Part shown: positions 32,401-43,516 of the stretch, piece by piece | Layout: every line of letters begins with the position of its first letter | Numbering within the stretch: position 1 is the stretch's first letter | Assembly: GCF_019320115.1 (NCBI RefSeq) | Contig: NC_089589.1 | Span: 25,520,487-25,584,486, forward strand | Direction: 5' to 3' | DNA from: Miscanthus floridulus | Taxonomy: Eukaryota > Streptophyta > Magnoliopsida > Poales > Poaceae | Length of the DNA stretch: 64,000 bases | Notes under the pieces: generated by a model | The model's database searches: none | The model's input: the letters and a program-made list of their open reading frames with translations, nothing else | What the model was told of the DNA's origin: nothing | Made by a program: the position numbers and the translations under genes

Positions 32401-35181
32401 ACATGTATGCGAAGTATTTAAATAAGAAGAATAACAAACCTGTTTCTTCTTCTGACCCACTACGAGCCTTCTGTAGGGCACGGTACTCGAAAACTCCTTC
32501 CATACTAACTCCTTTCTTTGGAATATCCATGTGCCACCCAAGCTCACACTTAGGGAAGAATAGAGGGTATGAAAGAGCATCGTAACATCCATGATATGAG
32601 CGGATGCTGTGTCTGCTTCTATCTTTCCCATGCAGGACAACACTATTTTGGAACTGACCCAGGAGTTCGCTTCCCTCGATCCAAACAGCAGCCACCTCTG
32701 AAGCCAACAGAACATTGTATGTTCTCTGGTCCAACCTCTGGTCAAGGTTTAGTGTGACACGATAGTCCTCGAGGTGGTTAACCTGGCCCACACTCCTAAG
32801 ATGTTGTGAGTATGGGTTGTCACGAAGGATGGTCACAAGCCTCTCAATGACTTCCTTGTCTTTTTGGCACTTCTCTTCACGACATCGTCGATAGCGGTGC
32901 TCAAGGCTTGGATCATCGTCGTAGAAGTAAAGCTCAAGATGTCTTGGCTCCTTACCATCTTCTCTGCCAAATGACCTTATGTTGTGATAGATCTAACCGT
33001 GTGCATGGAAGGTGTATATGCCACTATTTTTCATGCTTATAGTAGTACTATCAAGGCGACAATATAGAAAAGTGAAAGAGAAATGGCCATTGAAAAACCT
33101 AATGTTGTTACAAAAGTGCCTAGCATTTGTGTCGTTACTTGACCAAAGCCTCATAAGCTCATCAGGTACGTTTGGTTCATTGAGCAAGACCTTTCCACTG
33201 CGACAACAGAACCCACGTGGTTCATGCTCAAACCTTTTCACATCACAGTCCTCGCAATTTGCGACAGGTTTTAGCATATGAGTATCTGTAGTCATGTTAC
33301 TATACACCTCATCGTATCGGTCAGGTACTTCAGGGATAGAAGACATGTCTTTGTCAAGGTCATTGTCTTGGACATCATCATCTTTTCAACTAAAATGACA
33401 TTTAAGCCGCAATAGTAATTTAGATAAAGCAGTGGAAGATTTGATTTCTATTCGGTATTTCGCGTAAATACCTTGCCCAGCAAAAAGGTATCCCTCATCC
33501 TCTTCAAATATATCTCCCTCATCATCATCTATGACCGCCAAAGATACGCTGAGTTAGTAGAACTACGGGGTAAATAAACAAAGGAGTTCAAATAGTTTAT
33601 AGAATGTTAGAAAATAGTGTAAATTACCACTGTCATCAAATAGTGGTGTCGGTGTGGCTGGCCTAGGCTGAAGGCTAGGTCCTGTCCTTTCTGATAATCA
33701 TGTAATGGCCATGGTTGAGTTAGGTATAATATGGTATATAATTAGGTCAACTAAATTGGGATAATGAGTCATCAGTACTTACCGTTGTTGGTCACGATTG
33801 ATTGAGGCAGGGGCGTGTTATCATTTAGGTGTTCTTCAGCCATGCATTCACAATCATCAAACAGTGATGCCGTCGGTGTGGCTGATGTAGCCTGAATGTT
33901 GGGTCCTGCATTTTATGTTAATCACAGAATGACCAAGGATCGGTTAGGTATAATATGGTATATAGGTCACATAAATGGGATAATGAGGCATCAGTATTTA
34001 CCAGTTGTTGGTCACTGACTGATTGAGGCCAAGGGCGTGTTAACATCCACTCGGTCTTCAGCCATGCAATCACCATCTTTATTAGATGACCTTGTGTCCG
34101 AACCAATGCGACACTCAAACATCGTGTTACGACGCGTTAACAATGTATGTCTTTGTCCAGATGGAACATGTGATCTTTGTGTCATATGGCCAGACAGTAA
34201 CTCATCGCATCCTTCATCATCGGCCTCCTCATGAGGTGGAGGAATATAAAGAGGTATTGCACTAGACTCTGGGATAACACAATCACTGGATTTCACCATG
34301 GATCCATGATCTCCAGATGCGCCCGCGGTGGGCCACATAACCTTAGGAATATACAAGGGGTTCTCCATGGCAATTGACTCTGGGTGTAGGGTGTGATTCC
34401 GCAAATCTTTGAATTTTTTCTTAGATAGTTTCAATGCCTCCTTATGCTTGGGTTCACTATTGTATAGCCTTTGGCGCTCACGCCTTGCTTCCCTCTATTC
34501 AGGCGTCATATTTTTGTAGCATTGACTCTTGTAGTTACTTTTTGATGTACTTTTTGTACCATTAGTGCTCTCCTTCTCTATAGTCTTCATTTCTGGCTCA
34601 TCTATCAATGTAATCATAGAAATACATTCAGTTAGCTATATTGAGTCATATTATTGCAATATCATTTTCAAAGATCCTAAAATATTTCAGCATCTTTAAT
34701 TACATGATAATCGAGTGGACATGTTCTCATTCAACAATATTGTTGGTATGATAGGAATCATTCCTACTGAGCCAATCATCTGTTTCACCAGGATCAACGT
34801 TTTCCTTATTTGATGCAGCGTCGTCATCTACAAAATTTTACACATTACATATATCTATAAGAAAAAATAAATGTCAATTCATCACGCCATGGCAATATGT
34901 TAGGATTCACGCATTATAATTTGTAGTTCCAAGAACATGCTGGTTTTTCTCCTGGTGATTATTTTTCATGGCGCCTCCTATTAATTGCATCCTTTTGTTG
35001 AAGCCATCGAGCTCTATCCCTTTCTCTCTTACGTTCTTTAGCATCGGCCGCAGTTAATTTTAGAGTAATATAAGTTACCATACACATAGTACATGCCATA
35101 TAATATTTGACACGATGTTATATTACCTTCTTTGGCAGTGTTAGTCTTGTCTCCCAATGGTGTATGAGAATTATTATCCAT
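29411..35181 (-). pseudogene. Helitron Rep/helicase gene
   Basis: From ATG 35181 on the minus strand: short N-terminal basic exons (35181 to about 34430, with a KNMTPE/RRERQR segment), then a zinc-finger-like CEDCDVKRFEHEPRGFCC (about 33230). Next comes the Helitron-like N domain: SSNDTNARHFCNNIRFFNGH, IRSYHGCYDALSYPLFFP. The Rep HUH motif reads GLPHAHFLL (HAH codons 31113-31121). The tyrosine block reads YLFKYIYKGH near 30687-30715. The PIF1 helicase starts at LNVEQRAAYNEIMSLV (29779 on). Its Walker A reads GPSGTGNTY, with Asn where Lys is needed. The rest of the helicase is cut off at 29411 by the Athila LTR. Stops, frameshifts and the foldback insertion at 31621-32282 make it non-functional. 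Confidence 0.88.
31612..32291. mobile_element. Mutator-type foldback MITE with 9-bp target duplication
   Basis: The element at 31621-32282 (662 bp) is an almost complete inverted repeat, from GGGGGAATTCCTTGTGTGCC at the left to the same sequence inverted at the right. The arms run hundreds of bases toward a short central loop near 31950. The perfect 9-bp repeat TTAAATATT flanks it (31612-31620 and 32283-32291). Long terminal repeats plus a 9-bp duplication indicate a Mutator-like (MULE) origin. It has no transposase. It inserted into the Helitron Rep coding region. Confidence 0.93.
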
Positions 35182-36632
35182 TGTGTGAATCTATAATAGA
35201 AACAGTGAAACTAGTTAATATTAGTTGCAATTAGCACTTAAGAGCTAGCAGTTAGTTAGAAATGGTGTAGGAAAAATAGAAACCGACAGCCACTAATTCG
35301 AGAGTGAAACCACTTCATAGTCAGTATAGCATATGAAGGAGTAGCAGAATAACGATTAGATTTTTATACACTTTGTCGGAAAAGCAGCAGAATAACACTA
35401 CAAGGTTGCAGGCACTAACTATTCCGGAATGTTTATGTAAAATTGGAGAATGGTGAACTTTGCATAAAAGAGTATGCATATGACATATACTTATTGCATG
35501 AAAGAGTAGGTATCTGACAGTGCAGCAGTTAATATTAAATTGCAATTAAGACTGCATGGCAATACGTGTTCTCTGATATGCTTTTAAGTATCCGATGTTC
35601 TTCTGTTTAGGGTAAATGCCCGTGCGTTGCAATGGGAACAAAATAATGTCCGACCACCTCAGTGTGGGTCAACATCATGTTTCAAGGGGGTGCAGGTAGT
35701 GCAAGTCCAAGACAGCTGCCAAATTCTCATTCGAATGTCTCTCAGTGCTTTCAAATGATCTGCAGTATATCAAAATCCATACATCCAGATAGACCATATA
35801 TATATACAAGGAGTTTCTTTTATTGGAACTCAAATGATGGGACAAGAGAAGAAAAGCACATATTCGATTTATGGCATATTTGGCCTTCAAGTTCTAGCAG
35901 TTCAAACATAGTAGATCATGTAAGGAATTGAGATACCATACCTCATTCCATCTATCTTATAGAGCTATCAGGCTACAGGAAAAAACAACTCTGAGTTACC
36001 TTTGTTACAAATTGACATAAATTGTCAAGTACTTGTTTCTTTTTAGTTGGTTGCTGCTGCAGCTAGTCACCAATTGACTTAAATTTCAGAAAATATTATG
36101 TATAACAAGATTGCCTAAAATCTCACATGACTATATTTTCACCTTATTAAATAGACAATGGAATAGAGGATCCTGAATCTAAACATTAATGTATTAAGTA
36201 CCTCTGAAAGCTATCAGGCAACAGGTAAAAATACCACACTTCCTTCCTTCTGTCTTACAGATCTATCAGGCAATAGAAAAAAAAATCGACAAATCTAGAG
36301 CAGAATTGAACTTCATTCAGTTGCAAATCTGAAGAGTAACGGCTAACAAATGTAGTGGCACAAATAGTAATAGTTCATGTTTTTTTCCTATAAAAAAAAT
36401 CTTATTTCAAGTGCACAAGTAGTGCCTGGTTGAAGTCCAATTACTGGACGTTCCTAAGCACCTGAACCTCATCAAACTTATCTGCTACTGCGTAGTGGGT
36501 TCAGAAACAGGTAAGCACACGTTGCTGGTCTTCACAAAATAAGTAAATCTATAAGAAATGCAGGGAAAAAAAGAAATGAACTGAGTTGATGGCCAATGCA
36601 TTACGAAATTCAAAGCGATTAAGGATTCTAAA
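35182..36632. other. Unassigned AT-rich sequence upstream of the Helitron gene
   Basis: This may include the Helitron 5' region, but no TC-type 5' terminus could be fixed. A motif common at grass Helitron 3' ends (AACGCACGGGCATTTACC, minus strand) lies at about 35611-35640. The rest is A/T-rich without a gene. Confidence 0.5.
35607..35640 (-). mobile_element. Helitron 3'-terminus-like motif
   Basis: On the minus strand this reads CCATTGCAACGCACGGGC followed by ATTTACCCTAAAC, resembling the terminal hairpin region and CTRR-type end of grass Helitrons. Because it lies upstream of the Rep gene, it would belong to a different, non-autonomous Helitron extending to the right. It is motif evidence only. 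Confidence 0.4.
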
Positions 36633-36866
36633 AATCTCTACTACTGTTGAAACAATAGATAAGTAAGCACGATATCGACATGAATTGCAGAAAAAGATGG
36701 ACAAGTTAACAATCTCTACTACTGTTGAAACAACAGATAAATAAGCAGGATATTGACATGAATTGCAGAAAAAGATGGACAAGTTAACAATCTCTACTAC
36801 TGTTGAAACAACAGATAAATAAGCAGGATATTGAAATGAATTGCAGAAAAAGATGGACAACTTAAT
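36633..36866. repeat. 78-bp tandem repeat, three copies
   Basis: Units start with AATCTCTACTACTGTTGAAA at 36633, 36711 and 36789, exactly 78 bp apart. Copies 2 and 3 are nearly identical; copy 1 is more diverged. No coding function seen. Confidence 0.95.
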
Positions 36867-36904
36867 GGGAAACAAAAGGGAAAAAACAATATGCTGCACT
36901 AGTA

Positions 36905-37115
36905 AAAAAAGGGCTTCTATTCCCGGCTGCCAACCCCCTTTATTCCCGGTTACGCAGCCGGGAATAGGAGTTCGGAATAAACGGTTAGTAGCCGGGAATA
37001 GAAGTGGACCTTTAGTCCCGGTTGGGGATACCAACCGGGACTAAAAAGGTAGCCACGCCAGCGCCTAAGCTGGCCCCTTTATTCCCGGTTGGTATTACCA
37101 ACCGGGACTAAAGGG
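36905..37115. repeat. CACTA subterminal repeats, ACCGGGACTAAA type
   Basis: Head-to-head copies of (TT)TAGTCCCGGTTGGTA and its complement, plus related TATTCCCGGCTGC units. They form potential hairpins next to the 36897 terminus. Confidence 0.88.
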
Positions 37116-37539
37116 TATTTTTTTTCTTTTCCTGCTTATTTCAATTGATGATTCTTTTTTATTTTAATTTGGTTTTTGAATACGCATTATTCGCTGCAAA
37201 GTAATATACGTATACGCGCACGTACTGTAAAGTTTTCGCTCGATCAATGCACGCAAGCAACACAAGTAAAAGTAAACTAAAATATAATATTACATTTCAT
37301 CATCACATGTAAAGTTTGCATTAATTGTACATTTCATCATCACATGTTCTTTGGATCAATATGAAATTTGGCTTTCATCATCACATATTTGGGTCATAGT
37401 AAAACTCGCCGCCGGGAGTTAAGACCTGATCATTCAGAAATCCACCTATTGTCTCTTGGATTGCTTTGAGATGGTGTGTGTCCAGGGTTTTTTCCTTCAA
37501 CCAACAAGTCTTCAATTTGAGATATGAGATAGAGAAAAA

Positions 37540-37655
37540 GTATATTAGTGTATATATATATATATATGTATCAAGAATAATGATAAATAAATTGTATCTA
37601 TCACGAATATATATATATATAAATATATATATATGAAGAATATATATATATATGT
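37540..37655. repeat. AT-rich (TA)n microsatellites
   Basis: Several runs of TATATATA between 37547 and 37653, within the downstream region of the Ulp1-like gene. Confidence 0.9.
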
Positions 37656-38400
37656 GTACACTTACCCTTTTTGCTCTAGACTAGTTCTTTTTGAGCACAC
37701 TCTCATGAACTCGCAAACATAGTATCCACAGAGATTGGTCCCCTGGGGCTGCAGCAGAACCCACTTTACGAGAAAAAGATTCGTCATCATCCGAGCAAAG
37801 GGAAATTGAACTAAGGTAGGTATATAGTACTTACTTTGTATAGCACTACTTTCAGTGGCACTTTGCGTTTCATATAGTGTTCCTAACAGACCTTTTCCCA
37901 ACAACTACCAAATAATATAAAAATATTTGGACCATTAATTTGCATGCAGAGAGACTAGAATAGTTTTGCTAGTGAGACTGCAATTACCTCTGAATAATAT
38001 CTATCATCTCTTGGAACTCTTTTTGCTCTTTTCTCATCGAGTCCCAGATGCCTAGAAGACCTTTCTCCAAATCGAGTTCCATCAATATCCAGTGTTCACT
38101 GCCATGTCCATTAACACTCATTAATTAGCTAACAGGTACAGTGAACATATATATATGGATACACGATCGTCGACATTATGAACACTTACCTGAAGTTGTA
38201 GGGGAAGAGTATACATTTCTTGTCACGTTGCTTCTCCAAGAACAACTTGATATTGGCCTCCATTTCTGCTCTCCATGTTGGTTGGGGTTTAGGGTTTTTG
38301 AATACGATATGTGGATCAATGAAACCAATATCAGTACACCCTCTCTTTTTGCACTCTCCCATCTCAAACCTGCATCATATATATAGAGTGAGGATAATAA
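37620..38400 (-). CDS. Ulp1-like cysteine protease gene (CACTA-borne), partial
   Basis: Minus-strand exons with GT donors encode the C-terminal catalytic domain of a Ulp1 (C48) family protease. The family cleaves SUMO or related ubiquitin-like proteins. Exon 38375-38190 reads MGECKKRGCTDIGFIDPHIV. Exon 38099-37989 reads EHWILMELDLEKGLLG with IWDSM, giving the catalytic His (HW) and Asp (WDS). A further exon covers about 37904-37840. Exon 37775-37670 reads WVLLQPQGTNLCGYYVCEFM, giving the oxyanion Gln and catalytic Cys. All four expected catalytic positions are thus readable. The N-terminal part is not identified, so completeness is unknown. A similar but clearly different gene lies in the CACTA element at 49040-56044. 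Confidence 0.75.
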
Positions 38401-38479
38401 ACACAGACATGTACGTACATTATATAGCCCACATGGTATCAGAATATAACACAATTGGTTTAGGGTGGTTTAGGGTTTA

Positions 38480-38671
38480 GGGTATAGGCCACATGGTATC
38501 AGAATATAACACAATTGATTTTTTTCCTAAGGAAAAATTATACATGTATACATTAATTGATATATATATATATATATAAACACATTAATTTCATACATAT
38601 ATACATTAATTGATATATATATATATACACATTTCATACATATATAATTTCATACATATATACATTAATAC
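38480..38671. repeat. AT-rich repeats with ATACATTAATT units
   Basis: Alternating TA runs and recurrent CATACATATATACATTAATT units. A GGTTTAGGGTTTAGGG-type stretch and a duplicated CCACATGGTATCAGAATATAA unit (38431 and 38491) lie just before. Confidence 0.85.
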
Positions 38672-39369
38672 TGTAACACCCTAAAATTTGAATTTTTTTT
38701 AATAGTAAATTTGATTTGAATATGCAATTATATGTGCATTTCAAATTTAGGAAATAATATTTCTTTTATGAAATTAAAAGAAAATACAAGAATAGAAACA
38801 TGTGATGCATTTATGCTATTGTGTATTTATTTCTGTGACGGGTGTTTTATTCAAATGCTAAAAGATTCTAAAAACCTTTTGAAAATGAGTTTGAAAAGTT
38901 ATTTATAAAAAGGAAAAGGAAATTTCCTTCCATTCCTCCCCTTCCTCTCATTCGGCCCATGGCCATTTTTTTTCCCGCGGCCCAGCACCGCAGCCAGCGC
39001 CCCAGCCCACCCTTTCTCCGCGCCGGCCCAGCCGCGCTAGCCCAGCCGCGCGCACCCGCGCCGGCCCAGCCGCGCCAGCCCAGCCGCGCGCACCGTGCCG
39101 GCCCAGCCTCGCCGCACCAGGCAACTGCCGCGCCCAGTAGCTGACGCCCGGGCCCACCTGTCGGCGCCGTCCCCTACCCCGCGCGGCTCGGCAACGCCCG
39201 CTCCTGGCGCTGCAGCAACCGCCGCCACGACGCGCGTCGTGGGCGCGTCCTCCCGTTGCCCCTCGGCCTCGTTAAAAGGCAGCCGAGCCCCCCCCTCGCG
39301 CGCCCCCTGCTGCCCCGCTCCGTTTTCGCCTCGTCCCGGCCGCAAACTGGCCGCACGGCGGAGCCCGCC
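38672..39369 (+). mobile_element. Start of a gypsy-type LTR, cut by the gap
   Basis: TGTAACACCCTAAAATTTGA at 38672 is a common LTR start in grass Ty3/gypsy elements. AT-rich sequence follows, then, from about 38940, a very GC-rich block with repeated CAGCCGCGCGCACC and GCGCCGGCCCAG units. The sequence runs into the N gap, so LTR end, body and orientation of the element cannot be determined. Reading frames in the GC-rich block are compositional. Confidence 0.55.
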
Positions 39370-39469
39370 NNNNNNNNNNNNNNNNNNNNNNNNNNNNNNN
39401 NNNNNNNNNNNNNNNNNNNNNNNNNNNNNNNNNNNNNNNNNNNNNNNNNNNNNNNNNNNNNNNNNNNNN
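39370..39469. other. Assembly gap (100 N)
   Basis: Exactly 100 N bases, a conventional filler for a gap of unknown size. The copia pol on the right is cut inside reverse transcriptase and the LTR on the left is cut before its end. The real missing sequence is therefore probably much longer than 100 bp. Confidence 0.99.
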
Positions 39470-42400
39470 AGGATGTAAGGTGGTAAGAACAATGTCATCA
39501 ACATATAGCAGCAGATAGGCAGTGTCGGATCCCCGATGGTATGTAAATAACGAAGTATCTGACTTTGCCTCGACAAAACCAAGTGACAGGAGGTAGGTGG
39601 CGAACCTGGTATGCCAAGCACGGGGGGCCTGCTTCAGGCCATAGAGTGACTTGTTGAGCCGACAGACGAAATCTGGATGGGACGAGTTGACAAAACCAGA
39701 AGGCTGCACACAGTAGACTGTCTCTGTGAGAGTGCCATGTAAGAACGCATTCTTGACATCCAACTGATGAATGGGCCAATTCTGAGATAGGGCCAAGGAT
39801 AGAACCACCCGAACTGTCGCTGGCTTGACCACTGGACTGAAAGTCTCATCGTAATCAATGCCGGGCCGTTGGGTGAAGCCCCGCAGAACCCAGCGAGCCT
39901 TGTAGCGATCAAGGGACCCATCTGCAAGGAGCTTGTGACGATAAATCCACTTGCCGGTCACCAGATTGACGCCAGGAGGCCGAGGAACAAGGCTCCAGGT
40001 GTCATTGGCGAGAAGGGCGTCATACTCGGCTTGCATAGCAGAGCGCCAATTGGGGTCGGACAGAGCATCGCGAACAGACCGCGGCAATGGCGACATGGGC
40101 ACAGTGTGGAGGTTGAGACGATCCACAGGCTGCGCGATGCCAGCCTTGCCGCGAGTGCGCATGGAATGCGCATTGGTGACTGGGATGATGGAGACCGGCA
40201 GCGTAGCAGCGGTGCGGCCAGTGCCGCTGGCAACAACCTGTGCACGAGCAACAGGGGCAGCGGACCCAGCAACACCTGAAGGTGTCGTAGAGGACGGAGT
40301 GGCAGCGCTGCTGGCAACAGCCTGTGCCGGGTGCACAGGGGCAGCAGCGCTGGTGTACTGTGTCCTGGGCGGTGTTGTTCCAGGCAACGGTGGCACTGAG
40401 GCATGCTCCTGGATGGCTACAGGCCCATGCAAGGGCACAGTGCCATGCACAGCATGCGTAGACGTGGGCACCGGGGCAGCTGGTGTAACACCTGCAGGCA
40501 AAGCACGTGCTCCAGGAAGTGGAGCGGTGAGATCATTTTCATCAACCAAAAAATCCAGGGCGGATGGTGCCATGGGCGAAGTGGACATGTCGGAGAAAGG
40601 AAAAAAAGATTCATCAAAAACGACATGTCGGGAGATGATAATGCGATTTGACTGGAGCTCAAGACACCGATAGCCCTTGTGTTCCGAGGAGTATCCAAGG
40701 AAAACACACAAGGAGGAGCGTGGGGCAAGTTTGTGGGGTGCTGTGGAGGACATGTTGGGATAGCAAGCACATCCAAAAACTCGAAGATGGTCGTAGGAGG
40801 GAGGAGTGGAATGGAGGGAGCTGTAGGGTGTCGAAAAGGCAAGGGTTTTAGTGGGGAGTCGGTTGACGAGGTAGGTCGCCGTGTGAAGGGACTCGACCCA
40901 GTAAACCGGAGGGAGACTTGCCTGAAATAAGAGGGAACGCAGAATATTATTAATAGTGCGAAGAGAACGTTCTGCTTTCCCGTTTTGCTGTGAAGTATAT
41001 GGACACGACATGCGGAGTGCGACACCGTGGGAGAGAAAGAACGTGCGGGCCTGCGAATTATCAAATTCGCGGCCATTGTCGCACTGGACGCTCTTGATGG
41101 TGGTGCCAAATTGCGTGCGAATATGAGTGAAAAAATTAGAAAGAATTAAAAAAGTCTCGGATTTGAGGCGAAGAGGAAAAGTCCAAATGTAGTGCGAACA
41201 ATCATCAAGAATGACAAGATAGTACTTGTACCCTGACACACTAACAATAGGAGATGTCCAAAGATCACAATGAATTAAATCGAAATTGTGTTCAGCCCGA
41301 GAGCTCGATGAAGTAAAAGGGAGACGCACATGACGCCCAAGCTGGCACGCATGACATATGTGGTCTAGATCATCCTTATTACAAGAAATAATGCTGGAAC
41401 TGATAAGCTTGGACAGAGCTTCACGCCCAAGGTGCCCGAGGCGGCGATGCCAAAGTGAGGTGGGGGCGGCGATGAACGCGGTGGCGCTGGTGGATGGAGG
41501 ATAGAACGGGTAGAGGTCGCCAGAGCTATTGCACCTGGCGATCACGTTCCTGGTGTGCAAGTCCTTCACAGAAAGGCCAAAAGGATCAAACTCAATGGAA
41601 CAATTATTATCGGTGGTAAAACGACGAATGGAAATCAGGTTCTTAATAATGTGAGGAGAGACCAAGACATCATTAAGAACAAGATTACGATGTGGAAAAG
41701 AAAATGTGTGTGATCCAGTGGCAGTGACAGGAAGTAAAGCCCCATTACCCACAATGATGGATGAAGGAGTATATGACGAAGGTGGGGAAATAGTGGAGAG
41801 TTTACCGGCGTCCGCGATCATATGGGAACCGGCACCCGAATCGGCATACCACTCAGATGGCGCTGTGGGCGGGTTGAGCGTCATGGTGTTGAACGAGTGC
41901 GCCAGTGAATCCTGATTCCAGGAACCTCCAAGGGCAGGGTTCCAGGGCGGCGACGGGGCCGGCCAGGGAGCCTGGAAAGCCGGCGAGTGCCCCTGGTGGG
42001 CCGGTGGGGGCTGCACCGGTGGTGGAGTAGAAGCTCCCCCGTAGTACGAGACGTACTGGGGAGGGCCGTAGGTGCCACCGTAGTTTGGCATGGCGGTGAA
42101 CGCGGGTGGAGCCGGCGAAGGGCGTCCAGATGGATCATACGGCCACATCCGGACGGTGCCAGCCCACGGATGCATGAAGGATGGGTGGGGACCAGGAGGC
42201 ACGCCACCAGCGAGTGCAGTAGGGGGGGCACCACGACCACCACGGCCGCGCCGACGGCCGTTGCGCTGTCCGCCGCCGCCAGTGTGGTGCGCGGATGGGA
42301 CACCAGGAGGGCGCGTGGGTGGGGGTGCAGACGTCCCCTGACGCGATGTTGCCGAAGGCCCGGGAGCCGCAGGGCGAGGCGTGGTGGCGACGAGGGCAGA

Positions 42401-43168
42401 TGGCGGTGACGGTGGCCGTGCCTCGTTCTCGAGCTCCTCCAGCAGGAGATGAGTCCGAGTCTCTGCGAAGGTCGGGAACGGACGATGCATCTTGAGTATG
42501 GACACCATGTGGCGAAACTGTTCGTTCAGGCCACGGAGAAGTGTGAGGACCATCTGTCGATCGCCGATCGGATCGCCGAACTCAGCGAGAGAGGTTGCCA
42601 TCGTCTCGAGGCGGCGGCAGTAGTCGGTGATGTTCAGGGTGCCTTGACGGAGATTGCGGAACTGCGTCTCGAGAAGGAGCGCACGGGATTCACGCTGGCC
42701 GAGGAACTCGTCCTCGAGATAGCCCCAGGCACCACGAGCGGAGAACTGCCGCAGCATCAGCGATTCCTGCAGGTCGTTGGAGACGGTGCCGTAGATCCAC
42801 GTCAGGACGATGCAGTCTGTCTGCACCCACGCAGGCCGCGAGGGGAAGGACTCGTCCTCGAGGACATGGCGAGTCAGGGCATATTTGCCCAGGACGACGA
42901 GGAACAGGCCACACCACTTGCTGTAGTTGTTGGCGGCCTGGTCGAGGACGACGGGGATGAGCGTGCGGACGTTGATGACCGCCGTGGCCTGCGCCCAAAG
43001 GGCCGCGTGGGCGGACTCGTAGTCGTCCAAGGCGGACGCGCGGAGACGAGCCTCCTCGGCGCGACGGGCGTCCTCGGCGCGACGGTCGGCCGCCGCAGCT
43101 TCATCAGCGAGGCGACGTTTTTCGGCCGCCTGGGCGGCTGCTGCCGCGTCGGCGTTCGCGTCCGGCAT
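39470..43168 (-). CDS. Copia gag-pol polyprotein, partial at the gap
   Basis: One uninterrupted frame of 1,233 codons from ATG 43168 to the gap. An Ala/Arg-rich N-terminus is followed by a UBN2-type gag domain (about 60-260) and an Arg/Gly box (GRRRGRGGRG) with a long Pro-rich linker. No CCHC zinc knuckle is visible. Protease follows with ADSGAG at about residue 442, then a GAG-pre-integrase zinc-binding part (HRRLGH, CHAC). Integrase has CDLW (about 635), CDNGREF (about 697) and GKAERS (about 732), so the last two catalytic residues are about 35 apart. RT has LDVKNAFLHG (about 1136) and the catalytic YVDD at 39494-39505. The start is the first ATG after the primer site that opens gag-like sequence. 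RT end and RNase H are missing. The order protease-integrase-RT defines Ty1/copia. Confidence 0.93.
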
Positions 43169-43348
43169 GAGGGAGGGACGGCAGCGCGACGAACCAGCAG
43201 CTGCGGAAGCACTGGCGATCGGATCGGCAGCGGCGCCCGGCGATAGGATCAGCGACGGGTGGGCGATCGGATCAGCGGCAGTGGCTAGCGGCGACCTGAT
43301 GGCGGCGGCTAGGCTGGAATTGCGGAAGCGGAACGGATCAGAACCGTA

Positions 43349-43358
43349 TCTGATACCA
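43349..43358 (-). promoter_or_regulatory. Copia primer-binding site, initiator tRNA-Met
   Basis: TGGTATCAGA on the minus strand immediately follows the LTR end. It complements the 3' end of plant initiator tRNA-Met, the usual copia primer. Confidence 0.92.
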
Positions 43359-43516
43359 TGTAAACGTGTAAACGTTATCGGAAGGAATTGAATGAATTCC
43401 ATGTCTTGTACAAGAGTATATATATAGGCACTCGGGTGGCATGCAAGCCAACCACGTAGGTGCAAGGTTACAGCCACAATCAATGGGCAATCTACCATAA
43501 TTACATTATGCTAACA
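43359..43516 (-). repeat. Copia 5' LTR (short)
   Basis: A 158-bp LTR reading TGTTAGCATAATG to GTTTACA on the minus strand. It contains a TATA box (CTATATATATACTC, plus-strand 43416-43426) before a TTGTACAAG segment. The boundary at the primer site is firm. The outer boundary is set by the TG start because the second LTR is not available. Confidence 0.75.

Larger units (their letters stand above)
36897..38671 (-). mobile_element. CACTA element fragment carrying a Ulp1-like gene
   Basis: The left terminus is CACTAGTAAAAAAAGGGC at 36897. Subterminal inverted units of TTTAGTCCCGGTTGG/CCAACCGGGACTAAA and ATTCCCGGCTGC follow to about 37110. A Ulp1-type protease gene runs on the minus strand. No matching right terminus was found before the LTR that starts at 38672 or before the sequence gap, so the element is partial. 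Confidence 0.8.
39470..43516 (-). mobile_element. Ty1/copia LTR retrotransposon, 3' end lost in the gap
   Basis: Minus-strand element: 5' LTR at 43359-43516, initiator-Met primer site at 43349-43358 and a long gag-pol frame to the gap. The 3' LTR, polypurine tract, RT end and RNase H are missing. The coding frame has no stop, suggesting a comparatively young insertion. Target duplication cannot be tested. Confidence 0.93.

Noticed and set aside
38672..39369. GC-rich frames on both strands left of the gap
   Set aside because: They follow an LTR start and consist of repeated GCCGGCCCAGCCGCG-type units. The frames are compositional.
39272..43498. A single 1,408-residue protein predicted across the gap
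   Set aside because: The part through and left of the 100 N bases is an artefact. Only 39470-43168 is supported as the copia frame.
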